NCBI GenBank assembly: GCA_000771265.1
Contig: JDUB01000001.1
Location: forward strand, 62,001 to 126,000
Reading direction: 5' to 3'
DNA: 64,000 nt
From: Bifidobacterium thermophilum DSM 20210
Lineage (GTDB): Bacteria > Actinomycetota > Actinomycetes > Actinomycetales > Bifidobacteriaceae
The notes beneath the pieces were generated by a model. That model was not told the origin of the DNA and ran no database searches. It saw only the letters and a list, made by a program, of their open reading frames with translations. Made by a program: the position numbers and the translations under genes. Within the stretch, counting starts at the first letter, position 1. Every line of letters starts with the position of its first letter. Of this stretch, positions 46,395 through 55,281 are shown in pieces.

Positions 46395-46700
46395 CGTTGC
46401 ACAATCGTGCTGTTGCATGACGGGTAGATACCGTCGGGATTCTCGGTTGGATTGGTTATACCGGGTCGTTGTGTCATTGGGCGGTTGCATGGCGGCGGGA
46501 TAGACGCCAGTATCTCGGACTCAGGCGATGTTTCTCTCCGCACTGCGATTGCGCGGTTGTACAGCAGGCAGATACCACCGCAATCCGTAACCCCCCGAGT
46601 GCAGAAGTCATAGGTGACCAGTTGGCGGTGCGGTCAGCATACCGTTCTGCAATCCCACCCGTACGGAAACCGGTGATATCTGCCTGTGGCTTGTGGCGCG
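46395..46700. repeat. Degenerate tandem repeats with a 72-bp period
   Basis: The anchor GTTGCATG/GTTGCATG/GTTGTACA/GTGCGGTC recurs at 46412, 46484, 46556 and 46628, exactly 72 bases apart. The preceding bases are also alike in copies two to four (ATTGGGCG, ATTGCGCG, GTTGGCG). The first three are followed by GGTAGATACC-like sequence. The units have diverged strongly. No gene is found between tRNA-Phe and 46880. Confidence 0.55.
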
Positions 46701-46879
46701 CCATGGGCGTCGGATTCGCGGAATATCGCCATGTTCTAGATGTACGTCAGCGGGAATCCCAGCCGTCAATGAAGATTTTTCATCTTGTTCGCCTCGGCGT
46801 GTCGCGATGATGAAATGGATATCAGACGTGGCGACAAGGAACGGCCGTCTGTAAGAACCAAACGAGAAAGGCGCATGAC

Positions 46880-47617
46880 ATGAGAAACAACAACGGCAAC
46901 ATCAGTGACAACTTCATCAGCAATACCAGCGGCAATCTGGAACCGAAATGGGACGCCGAGGATTTCATCACTTTGCGCAAGGGCATGAGCATTGATGACA
47001 TCCATGCGGCCATCGAGGCTGAGCTTGCCGGATTCGGTGATTTCCATCTGCCGGTACAAGTGTGTGATTTCCGTGCGTCCACACCAAAGAACGAACAGCA
47101 GATTGTGTTTTCGTTCAAGGGCGACCAGTGGAAGCCCATGGACGTGTGGTCTCCCGGGGACGCCCGCATCTTCGAGCAGTTTGCCGAAATCCGCCTTGTG
47201 GCAAGATTCCGGATTGATGATTCTACAGGTGAGCCCGGCATGGAGCTTGACAAACGTGAGAGTTTCGGCGACGGTGTGCTGTTTGGCGATGATGCTTCGA
47301 CGCGAAGAATGCTGCGCACCGGCATTGACGATCCATTGAAAGGAGTATACGGTCTGGCGGTCACCCCGTTGAACGCCATTATTCCGATTACCGATGACGC
47401 CGTCATCAGATTCCGTTCGATTGCCAACGGTCGTTGGAACTGCATCGATATCTTTTCGGGGGTGCAATGGCGTCATCGGCATCGCAAGTACGCGATGTTC
47501 TATCGCGACGACAAGAAGGATGAACCGTTGATCCGGCGCGGCATCGAGCTCTATGAGCAGCAGCTGCATATGCTCATCGTCACCGGAGCGAACCCGAAAA
47601 TCGCGCTCGCAGATTAG
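46880..47617 (+). CDS. Hypothetical protein, no recognised family
   Basis: 245 residues, soluble, mixed alpha/beta by composition, starting with an Asn/Ser/Gly-rich segment. The ORF is convincing: ATG 46880 with GAGAAAGG upstream, good codon use, and a folded-looking core (GDQWKPMDVWSPGDARIF, FRIDDSTGEPG, LAVTPLNAIIPI). I cannot place it. It lies in a region of tRNAs and repeats next to another unrecognised protein, as accessory genes often do. Confidence 0.7.
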   Translation: MRNNNGNISDNFISNTSGNLEPKWDAEDFITLRKGMSIDDIHAAIEAELAGFGDFHLPVQVCDFRASTPKNEQQIVFSFKGDQWKPMDVWSPGDARIFEQFAEIRLVARFRIDDSTGEPGMELDKRESFGDGVLFGDDASTRRMLRTGIDDPLKGVYGLAVTPLNAIIPITDDAVIRFRSIANGRWNCIDIFSGVQWRHRHRKYAMFYRDDKKDEPLIRRGIELYEQQLHMLIVTGANPKIALAD

Positions 47618-47777
47618 CAGTCGGCGCTGCTGCGGTGGCTTGTGACTGTCGTTGTGATGAACCAATCACATGCCTCGGAATACTGCAATATGCCATACAC
47701 ATCACACACTACGCAAGAACCATCAATCTGATTCGCCGTTTACTAGGTATCGGCGGCGTTCATGGAAAGGGAATACC

Positions 47778-48155
47778 ATGACAATTCACAACATGCAGGG
47801 AATGCAGGAGCGGACACGCCTCGATGCACAGCAGGAAGCTCGCACCGAGCCGATTGTGCGGCCAGTCGAACCGGATTTCCCTGATTTCGGGGATAGCAGC
47901 GACCGACATGGATGCGACTGGGATGAGTCGATCTGCGATGAGACGGCCACACACTACACGCACTGCATATGCGGCGACCCGGATTGCGAGTCGGACCACA
48001 TCCAGTATTACTGCGACCGTCATTACGCTTTGACGCTTGCGCTTAGGCTGGATCATTTGCGTGAATGCAAAGGATATGAACATGACGAGCCGTGCGAGGA
48101 TAATCGCGTGGTCACGCTCATGCATATCTCCGATTTTGGTCCACTGGCGGCTTGA
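47778..48155 (+). CDS. Hypothetical Cys/His-rich protein, probable zinc binder
   Basis: 125 residues. After an acidic N-terminal third, Cys and His cluster in HGCDWDESICDE, HYTHCICGDPDCESDH and YYCDRH, then ECKGYEHDEPCED. The spacing suggests one or two zinc sites. No enzyme signature. ATG 47778 has GGAAAGGG upstream; a longer reading from 47670 lacks a ribosome site. Function unknown. Confidence 0.7.
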   Translation: MTIHNMQGMQERTRLDAQQEARTEPIVRPVEPDFPDFGDSSDRHGCDWDESICDETATHYTHCICGDPDCESDHIQYYCDRHYALTLALRLDHLRECKGYEHDEPCEDNRVVTLMHISDFGPLAA

Positions 48156-48288
48156 ACAGGCGGAAGAGTCGCACACCTCGATGACATGCTGACACGAGGT
48201 AAAACAAACGATAAAGCCAGTTTCCGGTGCGTCCTGCTGATTGAAGAAGCACCGGAAACCGGCTGGAATGGAGAAAGAGAGAAAGATA

Positions 48289-49506
48289 TTACTCGTCACC
48301 GTAACGCCGCGCCAACTGCAAACCGGCTCGTAGGAGTTCGTCACGCACCGATTGTGGGGATTCGACCCGTACATCGGCGAGTGCGTACTGCAACGCCCAC
48401 CAGATAATGCCCAGCTTGGGACTGCGTACGCTGACCCGGTAGTGGAATGCCTGGACCCCTTCGTGGTCGTCATCAGGGTCAAAAGGCCCGTCGACACGTT
48501 CAACTTTGGGGTTGTCGAACCATTCATACACATTGGTGAGCACGCTCGGTCCGATGCTCATGACCACGTCGACCAGTGTGCCCATGGTCATGTGCGGGCG
48601 TTGTCTGGCGAATGCGACCGCGTCGAACCGGGGTGCGCCGGTCAGCTTCCGCGGCAACCCGTTCTCGTCCCAGGTATCGGCGGGTACGGCGATTCGCGTA
48701 CTGGTGATCCGTAGATCGCGGATGCGATTGACGGCGAAACAGAATAGGTTGGTGTGATTCTCATTCTGGTCGGTGTTCTGGGGGACTGGGCAATTGTGGA
48801 AGTGCCCGAGCAGATAATACCCGCCCTTCTTGTACACCATGTTGTATGGATCGAACACATAGCGTCTCGGTTTGCCGGTCCGGCGGTCCAACCGCTTGAC
48901 CAACCTGCCTTGCTCGTCATAGTCGCAGTAGGAGAAATCAACGGCCAGCTGGTTGTTCATGGCCTCGGTGATTTTCTCGATTGTGGCGAGGAACTCCCCG
49001 TTGATGTGCTCGTAGCCGTCGATGGAGATGTCCGGCAGGTTCTTGGAAGGGGCGCTGCCTCCGGCAAGCTGATACAGGCCAGAGATAACCCCTTGGAGTT
49101 CCTCCGGATCAATCCGGGAGAGCATCAGGCTGTCTTCGAGCAGACGCACTTCGGAAGGAGAGAGCACCGGTGCCATATACCAACGGCTGTCGTCGCTTTC
49201 TTCGTCAGCGGATGTCTCGCCGTCGTCCGCGCGGCGGACCTCGCGGCCGAGAATGCGCGTGTATTCAAGGTATTGCAGCTGGTTGACCACGGTTTCCTTG
49301 GACGGCGCCTTGTAGAAGGAGTTCTGTCGGTTATCGGCCTCGAGCAGATCGATGATATCGTCAGGTGTCAGTGGGTGGTCGTCGCTGCTGTGCCTCCACA
49401 GTGTCGCGAATACGTCCATTAAAGGGTTTGCGGCGCGGGTATCGCGGATTTCCAGCGCTGACCGCCAGTCGTCAGTGCTTCGGATAGTGTCATCAGGTGT
49501 CGTCAT
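48289..49506 (-). CDS. WYL-domain transcriptional regulator
   Basis: 405 residues. An N-terminal winged-helix region (about 25-90) is followed by a WYL domain (about 180-300; FSYCDYDEQGRLV, then RRYVFDPYNMVYKKGGYYLLGHF) and a C-terminal WCX-like stretch. WYL proteins are regulators that bind a ligand or nucleic acid. ATG 49506 has AAGGGA upstream. Divergent from fucO, whose region holds GTCATG/CATGAC inverted arms (about 49561-49590). Confidence 0.88.
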   Translation of the reverse strand: MTTPDDTIRSTDDWRSALEIRDTRAANPLMDVFATLWRHSSDDHPLTPDDIIDLLEADNRQNSFYKAPSKETVVNQLQYLEYTRILGREVRRADDGETSADEESDDSRWYMAPVLSPSEVRLLEDSLMLSRIDPEELQGVISGLYQLAGGSAPSKNLPDISIDGYEHINGEFLATIEKITEAMNNQLAVDFSYCDYDEQGRLVKRLDRRTGKPRRYVFDPYNMVYKKGGYYLLGHFHNCPVPQNTDQNENHTNLFCFAVNRIRDLRITSTRIAVPADTWDENGLPRKLTGAPRFDAVAFARQRPHMTMGTLVDVVMSIGPSVLTNVYEWFDNPKVERVDGPFDPDDDHEGVQAFHYRVSVRSPKLGIIWWALQYALADVRVESPQSVRDELLRAGLQLARRYGDE

Positions 49507-49764
49507 TGTTTGTCCCTTCTCATGATGGTGTTTCTCCTCGTTGATTCCCCTCCTCAGTATGTCATGACGCCGCTACGGCACCATGACACCCAGCATGAAG
49601 CTGGTCGGCATTCGAAGTCAGCAGTTGTATGTCGGCAGCCGTATGCCGGCGACCTGCAGCACAGCACGCTGAGCCGCTATTCGTGTGTCCACTTCTGGAT
49701 TGAGTACAATGGGCCTCGTCAATGGCGATCCCGCACGACGGGAACTGTTCGAAGGAGAACACAC
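49507..49764 (+). promoter_or_regulatory. Divergent regulatory region between WYL and fucO-like genes
   Basis: 258 bases with no gene. GTCATG and CATGAC form an inverted pair separated by about 15 bases close to the WYL start, a possible operator. AAGGAGA at 49752-49758 serves the fucO-like gene. Confidence 0.35.
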
Positions 49765-50916
49765 ATGGTATACAGAATGATCTTTAATCAGACCGCATAT
49801 TTTGGCCGTGGCGCAATCCGTGAGATACCTGTAGCCGCCAAAGCGCGCGGGTTCAAGAAGGCATTCATCGTCACCGACCCGGTGCTACTGGAAACCGGCA
49901 CTGTGGCGAAAGTAACCGCAGTACTAGACGAAGCCGGTCTGCCGTATGAGATCTTCGACAATGTCAAGCCGAATCCGCCGGTTGAATGCATCCAGGACGG
50001 AGTGAAGAAATTTGCTTCTGCTGGAGCCGACTTCCTCATTGGTCTCGGCGGTGGCTCGCCACAGGACACGTGCAAGGGCATCGGCATCGTCACCGCGAAC
50101 CCACAGTTCGCCGACGTGCTGTCCTTGGAAGGCGTGGCGGACACCAAGAACCCGTCCGTCCCGATTTTCGGCGTGCCCACCACAGCAGGCACAGCATCGG
50201 AAACGACCATCAACTATGTAATCACGGATACCGCCAACAAGCGCAAGTTCGTGGCAGTCGACCCGCATGACATCCCGGTTGTCGCCTTCGTCGACCCTGA
50301 TTTGACCGACTCCATGCCTCGTGGACTGAAAGTCGCCACCGGTCTGGACGCGTTGACCCACGCGATTGAAGGCTTCATCACACCAGGCGCGTGGTCGCTG
50401 TCCGATTGCCTGTCCATGCAGACCATCCGCATGGTCGCCCAGAACCTTGCCAAGAGCGCCGACGGTGACAAGGCAGCAGGTGAGCAGATGGCATACGCAA
50501 GTTACATCACCGGCATGGCGTACTCCAACGTCGGGCTCGGTCTGGTTCACGGCATGGCACATCCGCTCGGCGGGCGGCTCGGCGTTGCCCATGGCGTGGC
50601 CAACGGTATTCTTCTCGCCCCGGTTATGGAATACAACAAGGACTTCACCGGCGAAAAGTACCGTGATATCGCGCAAGCCTTCGGTGTCGCGGACGCGATG
50701 ACCGGCGATCTGGAAACTGTGCGTGAGGAAGCGGTCCAGGCGGTGCACCAGCTGACCGTCGACCTTGGCAATCCGACCAAGATCTCGCAAGTCGGAGCCA
50801 CCGAAGCCGACCTCAAGCCGCTCGCACATGACGCGTTCCACGACGTGTGCACACCGGGCAACCCGCGCAAGGCGACCGAGGAAGACATCCTCGCGATTTA
50901 CACGTCGCTGATGTAA
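49765..50916 (+). CDS. fucO: Iron-type alcohol dehydrogenase, lactaldehyde reductase (FucO)-like
   Basis: 383 residues. Group III (iron-dependent) alcohol dehydrogenase. GLGGGSPQDTCKG binds NAD, and the metal site uses DALTHAIEGF, GLVHGMAHPLGG and VAHGVANG. FucO reduces lactaldehyde to 1,2-propanediol during fucose or rhamnose breakdown. ATG 49765 has GAAGGAGA upstream; longer readings run into the promoter. Substrate assignment rests on overall resemblance, and a general 1,3-propanediol or butanol dehydrogenase is possible. Confidence 0.87.
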   Translation: MVYRMIFNQTAYFGRGAIREIPVAAKARGFKKAFIVTDPVLLETGTVAKVTAVLDEAGLPYEIFDNVKPNPPVECIQDGVKKFASAGADFLIGLGGGSPQDTCKGIGIVTANPQFADVLSLEGVADTKNPSVPIFGVPTTAGTASETTINYVITDTANKRKFVAVDPHDIPVVAFVDPDLTDSMPRGLKVATGLDALTHAIEGFITPGAWSLSDCLSMQTIRMVAQNLAKSADGDKAAGEQMAYASYITGMAYSNVGLGLVHGMAHPLGGRLGVAHGVANGILLAPVMEYNKDFTGEKYRDIAQAFGVADAMTGDLETVREEAVQAVHQLTVDLGNPTKISQVGATEADLKPLAHDAFHDVCTPGNPRKATEEDILAIYTSLM

Positions 50917-51070
50917 CGGCCATCTGGCATGCCCGTCCATGGCAACAGCGGTCATCACGACAGCAGCCATGGTAGCGGCTGTGCCATGACGGGACGCGGC
51001 GTGCGGGGTAACAGTCTTCGCGGGATTTCTGGTTACAGAACCCGTCATGCGACCGGCACCGGCTCATAAA

Positions 51071-51120
51071 TACACAAACTGGTTACGCTGAGACACCTTT
51101 CAGCGTAACCAGTTTGTGTA
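51071..51120. repeat. Dispersed stem-loop family, copy 6 (best conserved)
   Basis: A perfect 20-bp inverted repeat TACACAAACTGGTTACGCTG/CAGCGTAACCAGTTTGTGTA around a ten-base loop, between converging genes. The region 50917-51223 holds no gene. Confidence 0.93.
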
Positions 51121-51223
51121 ATGGGACGGACATGGATTCCGTTGCGTACCGCCTACTGTTGCGTTCCGGCGACCGCCGTCGTGCTGGACCGCCGTATGCA
51201 GCAGCCCGCCACCCGCCAGACCG

Positions 51224-52171
51224 CTATTGGTTCGAGCCTGCCAGCGTCAGTGTGCTGCCGTCGGATTCGGGCTGGCCCTCCGCATCCGTGTCGGCTTCGT
51301 CCTGCTCGTCGCGCTTGGCCACGTCGAACTGCTCTTTCAACCACAGCCGCTCCGCCGGGTTGATGTCCATACGATCGAGATACCGCTGATACATCGGGTA
51401 CAGGGTGTGCATCCACGGGTACAGCGCGTACAGCGTATGCTCCGGCTTGCGTTTGCGCCAATGGTCCGGATGTGCGGCGAACGTGTTGCGGAAACGGTTC
51501 ATGTAATTGCGGAACGACGTGAACGACGTGTCCATACGCCTCGCGGAAATGCCGCAAATCATGCGCTGGCAGTACACGGTTTTCATCGAGCGGCCAAGCA
51601 GATGCAGGGAAACGTCGATATCCTCATGCATCACGTCCTCACGGTCACGGCAGACTTCGTTCGCAATCTGGCGCCATGCGCTCGCGCGCAATGCCATATT
51701 CGACCCGAACAGCAGCACTTGGTCGCCATCTGCCCGGTACATGTGCCGGCGCACGCTGTCATCGCCGCGCAAACCGACGCGTTTGGCAGGCATATCGTAG
51801 TAGACGACCGGCCCGGTCGCGCCCATCGCTTCAGGATCCTCGGTGAAAATGCCCGAGACTACTTCGACCCAGTCGGGTTTGAGCATGCAGTCGGCGTCCA
51901 CGCGGCCCAACACGTCGCCGGTGGCGTGGTTCAGTCCGTAATTGCGCGTCGGGATGAGCCCTTGCTCATCATCCTGATGCAGCAGACGGACCGGCGCGTC
52001 AGGATGTTCTTCCATGAACTGCTTGACAATGTCGACGGTCGCATCGGTGGACCGGTTATCCACCACAATCACTTCATGGGGCATCACGGTCTGCCGGGTC
52101 GCGTTCGTCAGACAGTCGGCGATGCGCTCCTCCTCGTTCCACGCGGGAATGACAATCGATACGGTTAGCAT
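51224..52171 (-). CDS. Glycosyltransferase family 2
   Basis: 315 residues, soluble. VSIVIPAWNEEERIADCL and VIVVDNRSTDATVDIV are the GT-A nucleotide-sugar site, and GRVDADCMLKPDW carries the DxD metal motif. It transfers a sugar to a polysaccharide or lipid acceptor; which one is unknown. ATG 52171 (MLTVSIV) is preferred to the in-frame ATG 52189; minus-strand TATCCT (52179-52184) ends seven bases upstream. Confidence 0.9.
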   Translation of the reverse strand: MLTVSIVIPAWNEEERIADCLTNATRQTVMPHEVIVVDNRSTDATVDIVKQFMEEHPDAPVRLLHQDDEQGLIPTRNYGLNHATGDVLGRVDADCMLKPDWVEVVSGIFTEDPEAMGATGPVVYYDMPAKRVGLRGDDSVRRHMYRADGDQVLLFGSNMALRASAWRQIANEVCRDREDVMHEDIDVSLHLLGRSMKTVYCQRMICGISARRMDTSFTSFRNYMNRFRNTFAAHPDHWRKRKPEHTLYALYPWMHTLYPMYQRYLDRMDINPAERLWLKEQFDVAKRDEQDEADTDAEGQPESDGSTLTLAGSNQ

Positions 52172-52178
52172 GCTTTCT

Positions 52179-52184
52179 AGGATA
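52179..52184 (-). promoter_or_regulatory. -10 box of the GT2 gene, leaderless type
   Basis: Minus-strand TATCCT, seven bases, then ATG 52171. Confidence 0.45.
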
Positions 52185-52276
52185 AGCAAGGACGTCTACA
52201 GTGCCGCGCCTGCGCCCGACGCTACGCTTGCCGACAACTGTCGACGCTTCGTGTCGCCTATGTAGAATGGGGAGCC

Positions 52277-53881
52277 ATGAGCCAACAAGAGGAACCGCAA
52301 ATCGATCTTGCCTCGGTCTTCCCGCAAAAGGGTGACCCCCGGCGCCCGCCAGAATGGTGGGGGCGCGGCCTCTTCTATGCTGTCATTGCTGTGTTCCTCG
52401 CCGTATTTGTGTGGAATTCGTGGGGAAAAATCGACACCATCGTCCTTGATGTTGTGGTGTCGGTGTTTATCGCGCTCGCCATCGAACCGTTGGTGATCAG
52501 GCTGATTCGCCACGGTTGGAAGCGCGGCGCGGCCTCCGCGGTCAGTCTGATCGGTGTCGGAGTCATCGTGGTCGCCTTGATGGTGCTGTTCGGCAACATG
52601 TTCGTCCAACAGGTCATCTCCATGGTGCAGAGCGTGCCCGCATATTATGACCAGATCACCGACTTCGTATCCAAGGAATTCGACTTCCAGCTGCCGCAAA
52701 TGGAGAATCTCGGCAACGAAGTGATGAAGAACCTCAAGACATCATGGCTCACAGACGTCGCCGGCCAGGCCTACAACACCACGGTCGGGCTGTTCGGCTT
52801 CCTGTTCAACCTGCTTACGGTGCTCATGGTCACGTACTATGTCTCAGCCGCAGGCCCCCGCGTCCGCCGCAGCCTGTGCCAGTGGCTCGGCCCGTCCACC
52901 CAGCGTCGTTTCCTGTTCGCCTGGACCGTCGTGCAGGATCAGATTTCCGGCTTCCTGTTCTCCCGCACGATTCTCGCGGCCATCAACGCCACATGCACCG
53001 CGATTTTCCTTGATGTGATTCATGTGCCGTACTGGCTACCACTCGCGCTGTTCTGCGGTCTGACTTCGCAGTTCGTGCCCACGATCGGCACGTATCTGGG
53101 CGGCGCCCTGCCGGTGATTTTCGCGTGGGCGTCGCACGGGCCGACATACGCGGTGATTGTGGTGGTGTTCATCGTCGTGTACCAGCAGATCGAAAACCTG
53201 ATTTTGTCTCCGAAGATCTCGCAGCGCACCATGGATTTGAACCCCGCAATCGCCTTCCTGTGCGTGCTGATTTTCGGCTCGCTGTTCGGTGCTCTTGGGG
53301 CTTTCCTCGCATTGCCGATCACCGCCAGCCTGCAAGCCATTTTCCGCGCGTGTACGAAACGCTATGACCTGATTGATTCCCCATTGATGAACGATCCGGA
53401 GCCGAAGAAGAAATCCAAGGTCGTCGAAGGTGCGGAGGCATTCAGCGAGCATGTCATCAAACCGATGAGCGAGCGAATGCCCCGCGTTGCGCAAAGCTCC
53501 GGCTCACATGTTCCGGTGGGCGAAGAACTGCGTGAATTGCAGGAGCAGATGTACCGGCATACTTTGGAAGCCACACCAGGTGACGATGTCCCGACCGTGG
53601 CGATTCCCAAAGGCGTGATCAGCCCCGAAGCCAAACCGCTTAAGGGCACTGACGAAACCGAAGACCATCAGCATGGAGTCCACGGTAAACCGAACCGCGA
53701 TGTTGATGCGGCTCCAGAAGCTCACGCAGCACCCGAAGTTTCCCAGGCGTCCGAAACTCCCGAGATGCGTGAAGCCACCGGGGTTCCCAAGTCTGCCAAG
53801 ACCCCTGACAATCCTGAGTCCCCGCACCGTGCGCAGGAACGCGCCCAAGCCGATGACAATCCCAGAAAGAAGTGGCACTGA
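52277..53881 (+). CDS. AI-2E/PerM family transporter
   Basis: 534 residues. Seven or eight transmembrane helices in about 30-355, with the family motif region FVPTIGTYLGGALPVIFAW and the late LSPKISQRTMDLNPAIAFL, followed by a 170-residue hydrophilic tail rich in Glu/Pro/Ala. Relatives export small molecules or Na+/H+ and their substrates are poorly known. TAGAAT (52263-52268) and GGGGAG sit just before ATG 52277. The stop shares one base with the start of the next glycosyltransferase. Confidence 0.88.
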   Translation: MSQQEEPQIDLASVFPQKGDPRRPPEWWGRGLFYAVIAVFLAVFVWNSWGKIDTIVLDVVVSVFIALAIEPLVIRLIRHGWKRGAASAVSLIGVGVIVVALMVLFGNMFVQQVISMVQSVPAYYDQITDFVSKEFDFQLPQMENLGNEVMKNLKTSWLTDVAGQAYNTTVGLFGFLFNLLTVLMVTYYVSAAGPRVRRSLCQWLGPSTQRRFLFAWTVVQDQISGFLFSRTILAAINATCTAIFLDVIHVPYWLPLALFCGLTSQFVPTIGTYLGGALPVIFAWASHGPTYAVIVVVFIVVYQQIENLILSPKISQRTMDLNPAIAFLCVLIFGSLFGALGAFLALPITASLQAIFRACTKRYDLIDSPLMNDPEPKKKSKVVEGAEAFSEHVIKPMSERMPRVAQSSGSHVPVGEELRELQEQMYRHTLEATPGDDVPTVAIPKGVISPEAKPLKGTDETEDHQHGVHGKPNRDVDAAPEAHAAPEVSQASETPEMREATGVPKSAKTPDNPESPHRAQERAQADDNPRKKWH

Positions 53882-55107
53882 TGGTCCTGCTGTCCGTCCT
53901 TGATATTCTCCTGATGATCCTCGGCGGCGCCGGACTGGTGTACCAGGCGATTTGCGTGGTCGCCTCGCTGTTCGCCAAGCAGATCACCTTCCCCGACGCG
54001 CCCATGGACACGCGGTATGCGGTGCTGATTTCCGCCCGCAACGAGGAAGCCGTCATCGGCAATCTCATCAATTCAATCCGTTCGCAGACCTATCCGTCAC
54101 AGCTGGTGGATATCTGGCTGGTGGCGGACAACTGCACCGACAACACCGCAGGGCTGGTGCGTGACATGGGATGCCATGTCATCGAACGCTTCAACAAGGA
54201 GCAGGTCGGCAAAGGCTACGCGTTGAGCTATCTGCTGGACCATATGATCAGCGAAGGCGTGACCGACCGCTATGACGCGTTCTTCGTATTTGACGCGGAC
54301 AACCGTCTCGACAAGCATTACATCGAGGAAATGAACAAGGCGTTCCATGCCGGATTCAAAATCCTGACCAGCTACCGCAACTCCGTCAACCTTGCCGACA
54401 ACTGGGTGTCTTCCGGTTCCGCGCTATGGTTCATCCGCGAATCGCGATTCCTCAACAACTCGCGTATGCTGTTCGGCTCGAGCTGTCATGTGGGCGGCAC
54501 AGGGTTCATGTTCTCCCAGGAAATCATGCGTCGCAACCGTGGATGGAAGTTCCATCTGCTTACCGAAGACCTTGAATTCAGTATGGACTCTGTTCTTCAC
54601 GGCGACCGGATCGGGTACTGCGGCACCGCAATCCTCTACGATGAGCAGCCGGTCACTTTCGGGCAGAGCTGGCGTCAGCGTCTGCGCTGGAGCAAGGGAT
54701 TCCTACAAGTGTTCCGCTATTACGGTCCGGCGCTCATCAAGCGTGCGGTGCGTGAACGTGACTTCTCCTGTATCGATTTCACCCTGGTGCTCTGCCCGTT
54801 CATGGTGCTCGGCATCGCACGATTCCTGCTGGGGTGCCTGTTCGCGGCATGCGGGTTCGTCACATGGCAGAGCCAGCTGAACTCGATTGGCGGTTGGACC
54901 TACGGTATCGTGCTCGGTGTGCTGGCCATGATGGGACTCGCGGCATTGACCTGCGTCGCCGAACGTGGACAGATCGGTGCCACCAACAAGGAGCTGTTCG
55001 CCTACGTGCTCAGTTTCCCGATCTATATGCTCAGCTATGTGCCGATTTCCTTCCAAGCGGTGTTCTCGAAAGCCGAATGGAAACCAATCGAGCACCGAGG
55101 CAAATAA
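53881..55107 (+). CDS. Membrane glycosyltransferase family 2 (processive type)
   Basis: 408 residues. An N-terminal helix (about 1-30), then a GT-A domain with ISARNEEAVIGNLI, DNCTDNT, FVFDADNRLD (DxD), HVGGTGFMFS, LTEDLEFS (ED) and SWRQRLRWSKG (Q-x-x-RW), then four C-terminal helices. The D, DxD, ED, QxxRW set is that of cellulose-synthase-like processive enzymes, so a polysaccharide is likely made and exported. ATG 53881 overlaps the transporter stop by one base. Confidence 0.9.
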   Translation: MVLLSVLDILLMILGGAGLVYQAICVVASLFAKQITFPDAPMDTRYAVLISARNEEAVIGNLINSIRSQTYPSQLVDIWLVADNCTDNTAGLVRDMGCHVIERFNKEQVGKGYALSYLLDHMISEGVTDRYDAFFVFDADNRLDKHYIEEMNKAFHAGFKILTSYRNSVNLADNWVSSGSALWFIRESRFLNNSRMLFGSSCHVGGTGFMFSQEIMRRNRGWKFHLLTEDLEFSMDSVLHGDRIGYCGTAILYDEQPVTFGQSWRQRLRWSKGFLQVFRYYGPALIKRAVRERDFSCIDFTLVLCPFMVLGIARFLLGCLFAACGFVTWQSQLNSIGGWTYGIVLGVLAMMGLAALTCVAERGQIGATNKELFAYVLSFPIYMLSYVPISFQAVFSKAEWKPIEHRGK

Positions 55108-55171
55108 CCGACAGGCGGCTTGGGCTGTCACCGTACCGCTGCCACGCAGGTCGCACGACGACATCCGAGAA

Positions 55172-55198
55172 GCCCACGCTGACACGTTCAGCGTGGGC
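55172..55198. repeat. Dispersed stem-loop family, copy 7 (short form)
   Basis: A perfect 11-bp stem GCCCACGCTGA/TCAGCGTGGGC with a five-base loop and the shared ACGCTGA/TCAGCGT core, downstream of the glycosyltransferase gene. Confidence 0.7.
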
Positions 55199-55281
55199 GC
55201 TAAGCTGGGTCTGCACCGGCCCGCCTGCGAATCACGCGGGGTGACCAAGGCGAAATGACCGTCCGACGGAAGGAGTGCGTG

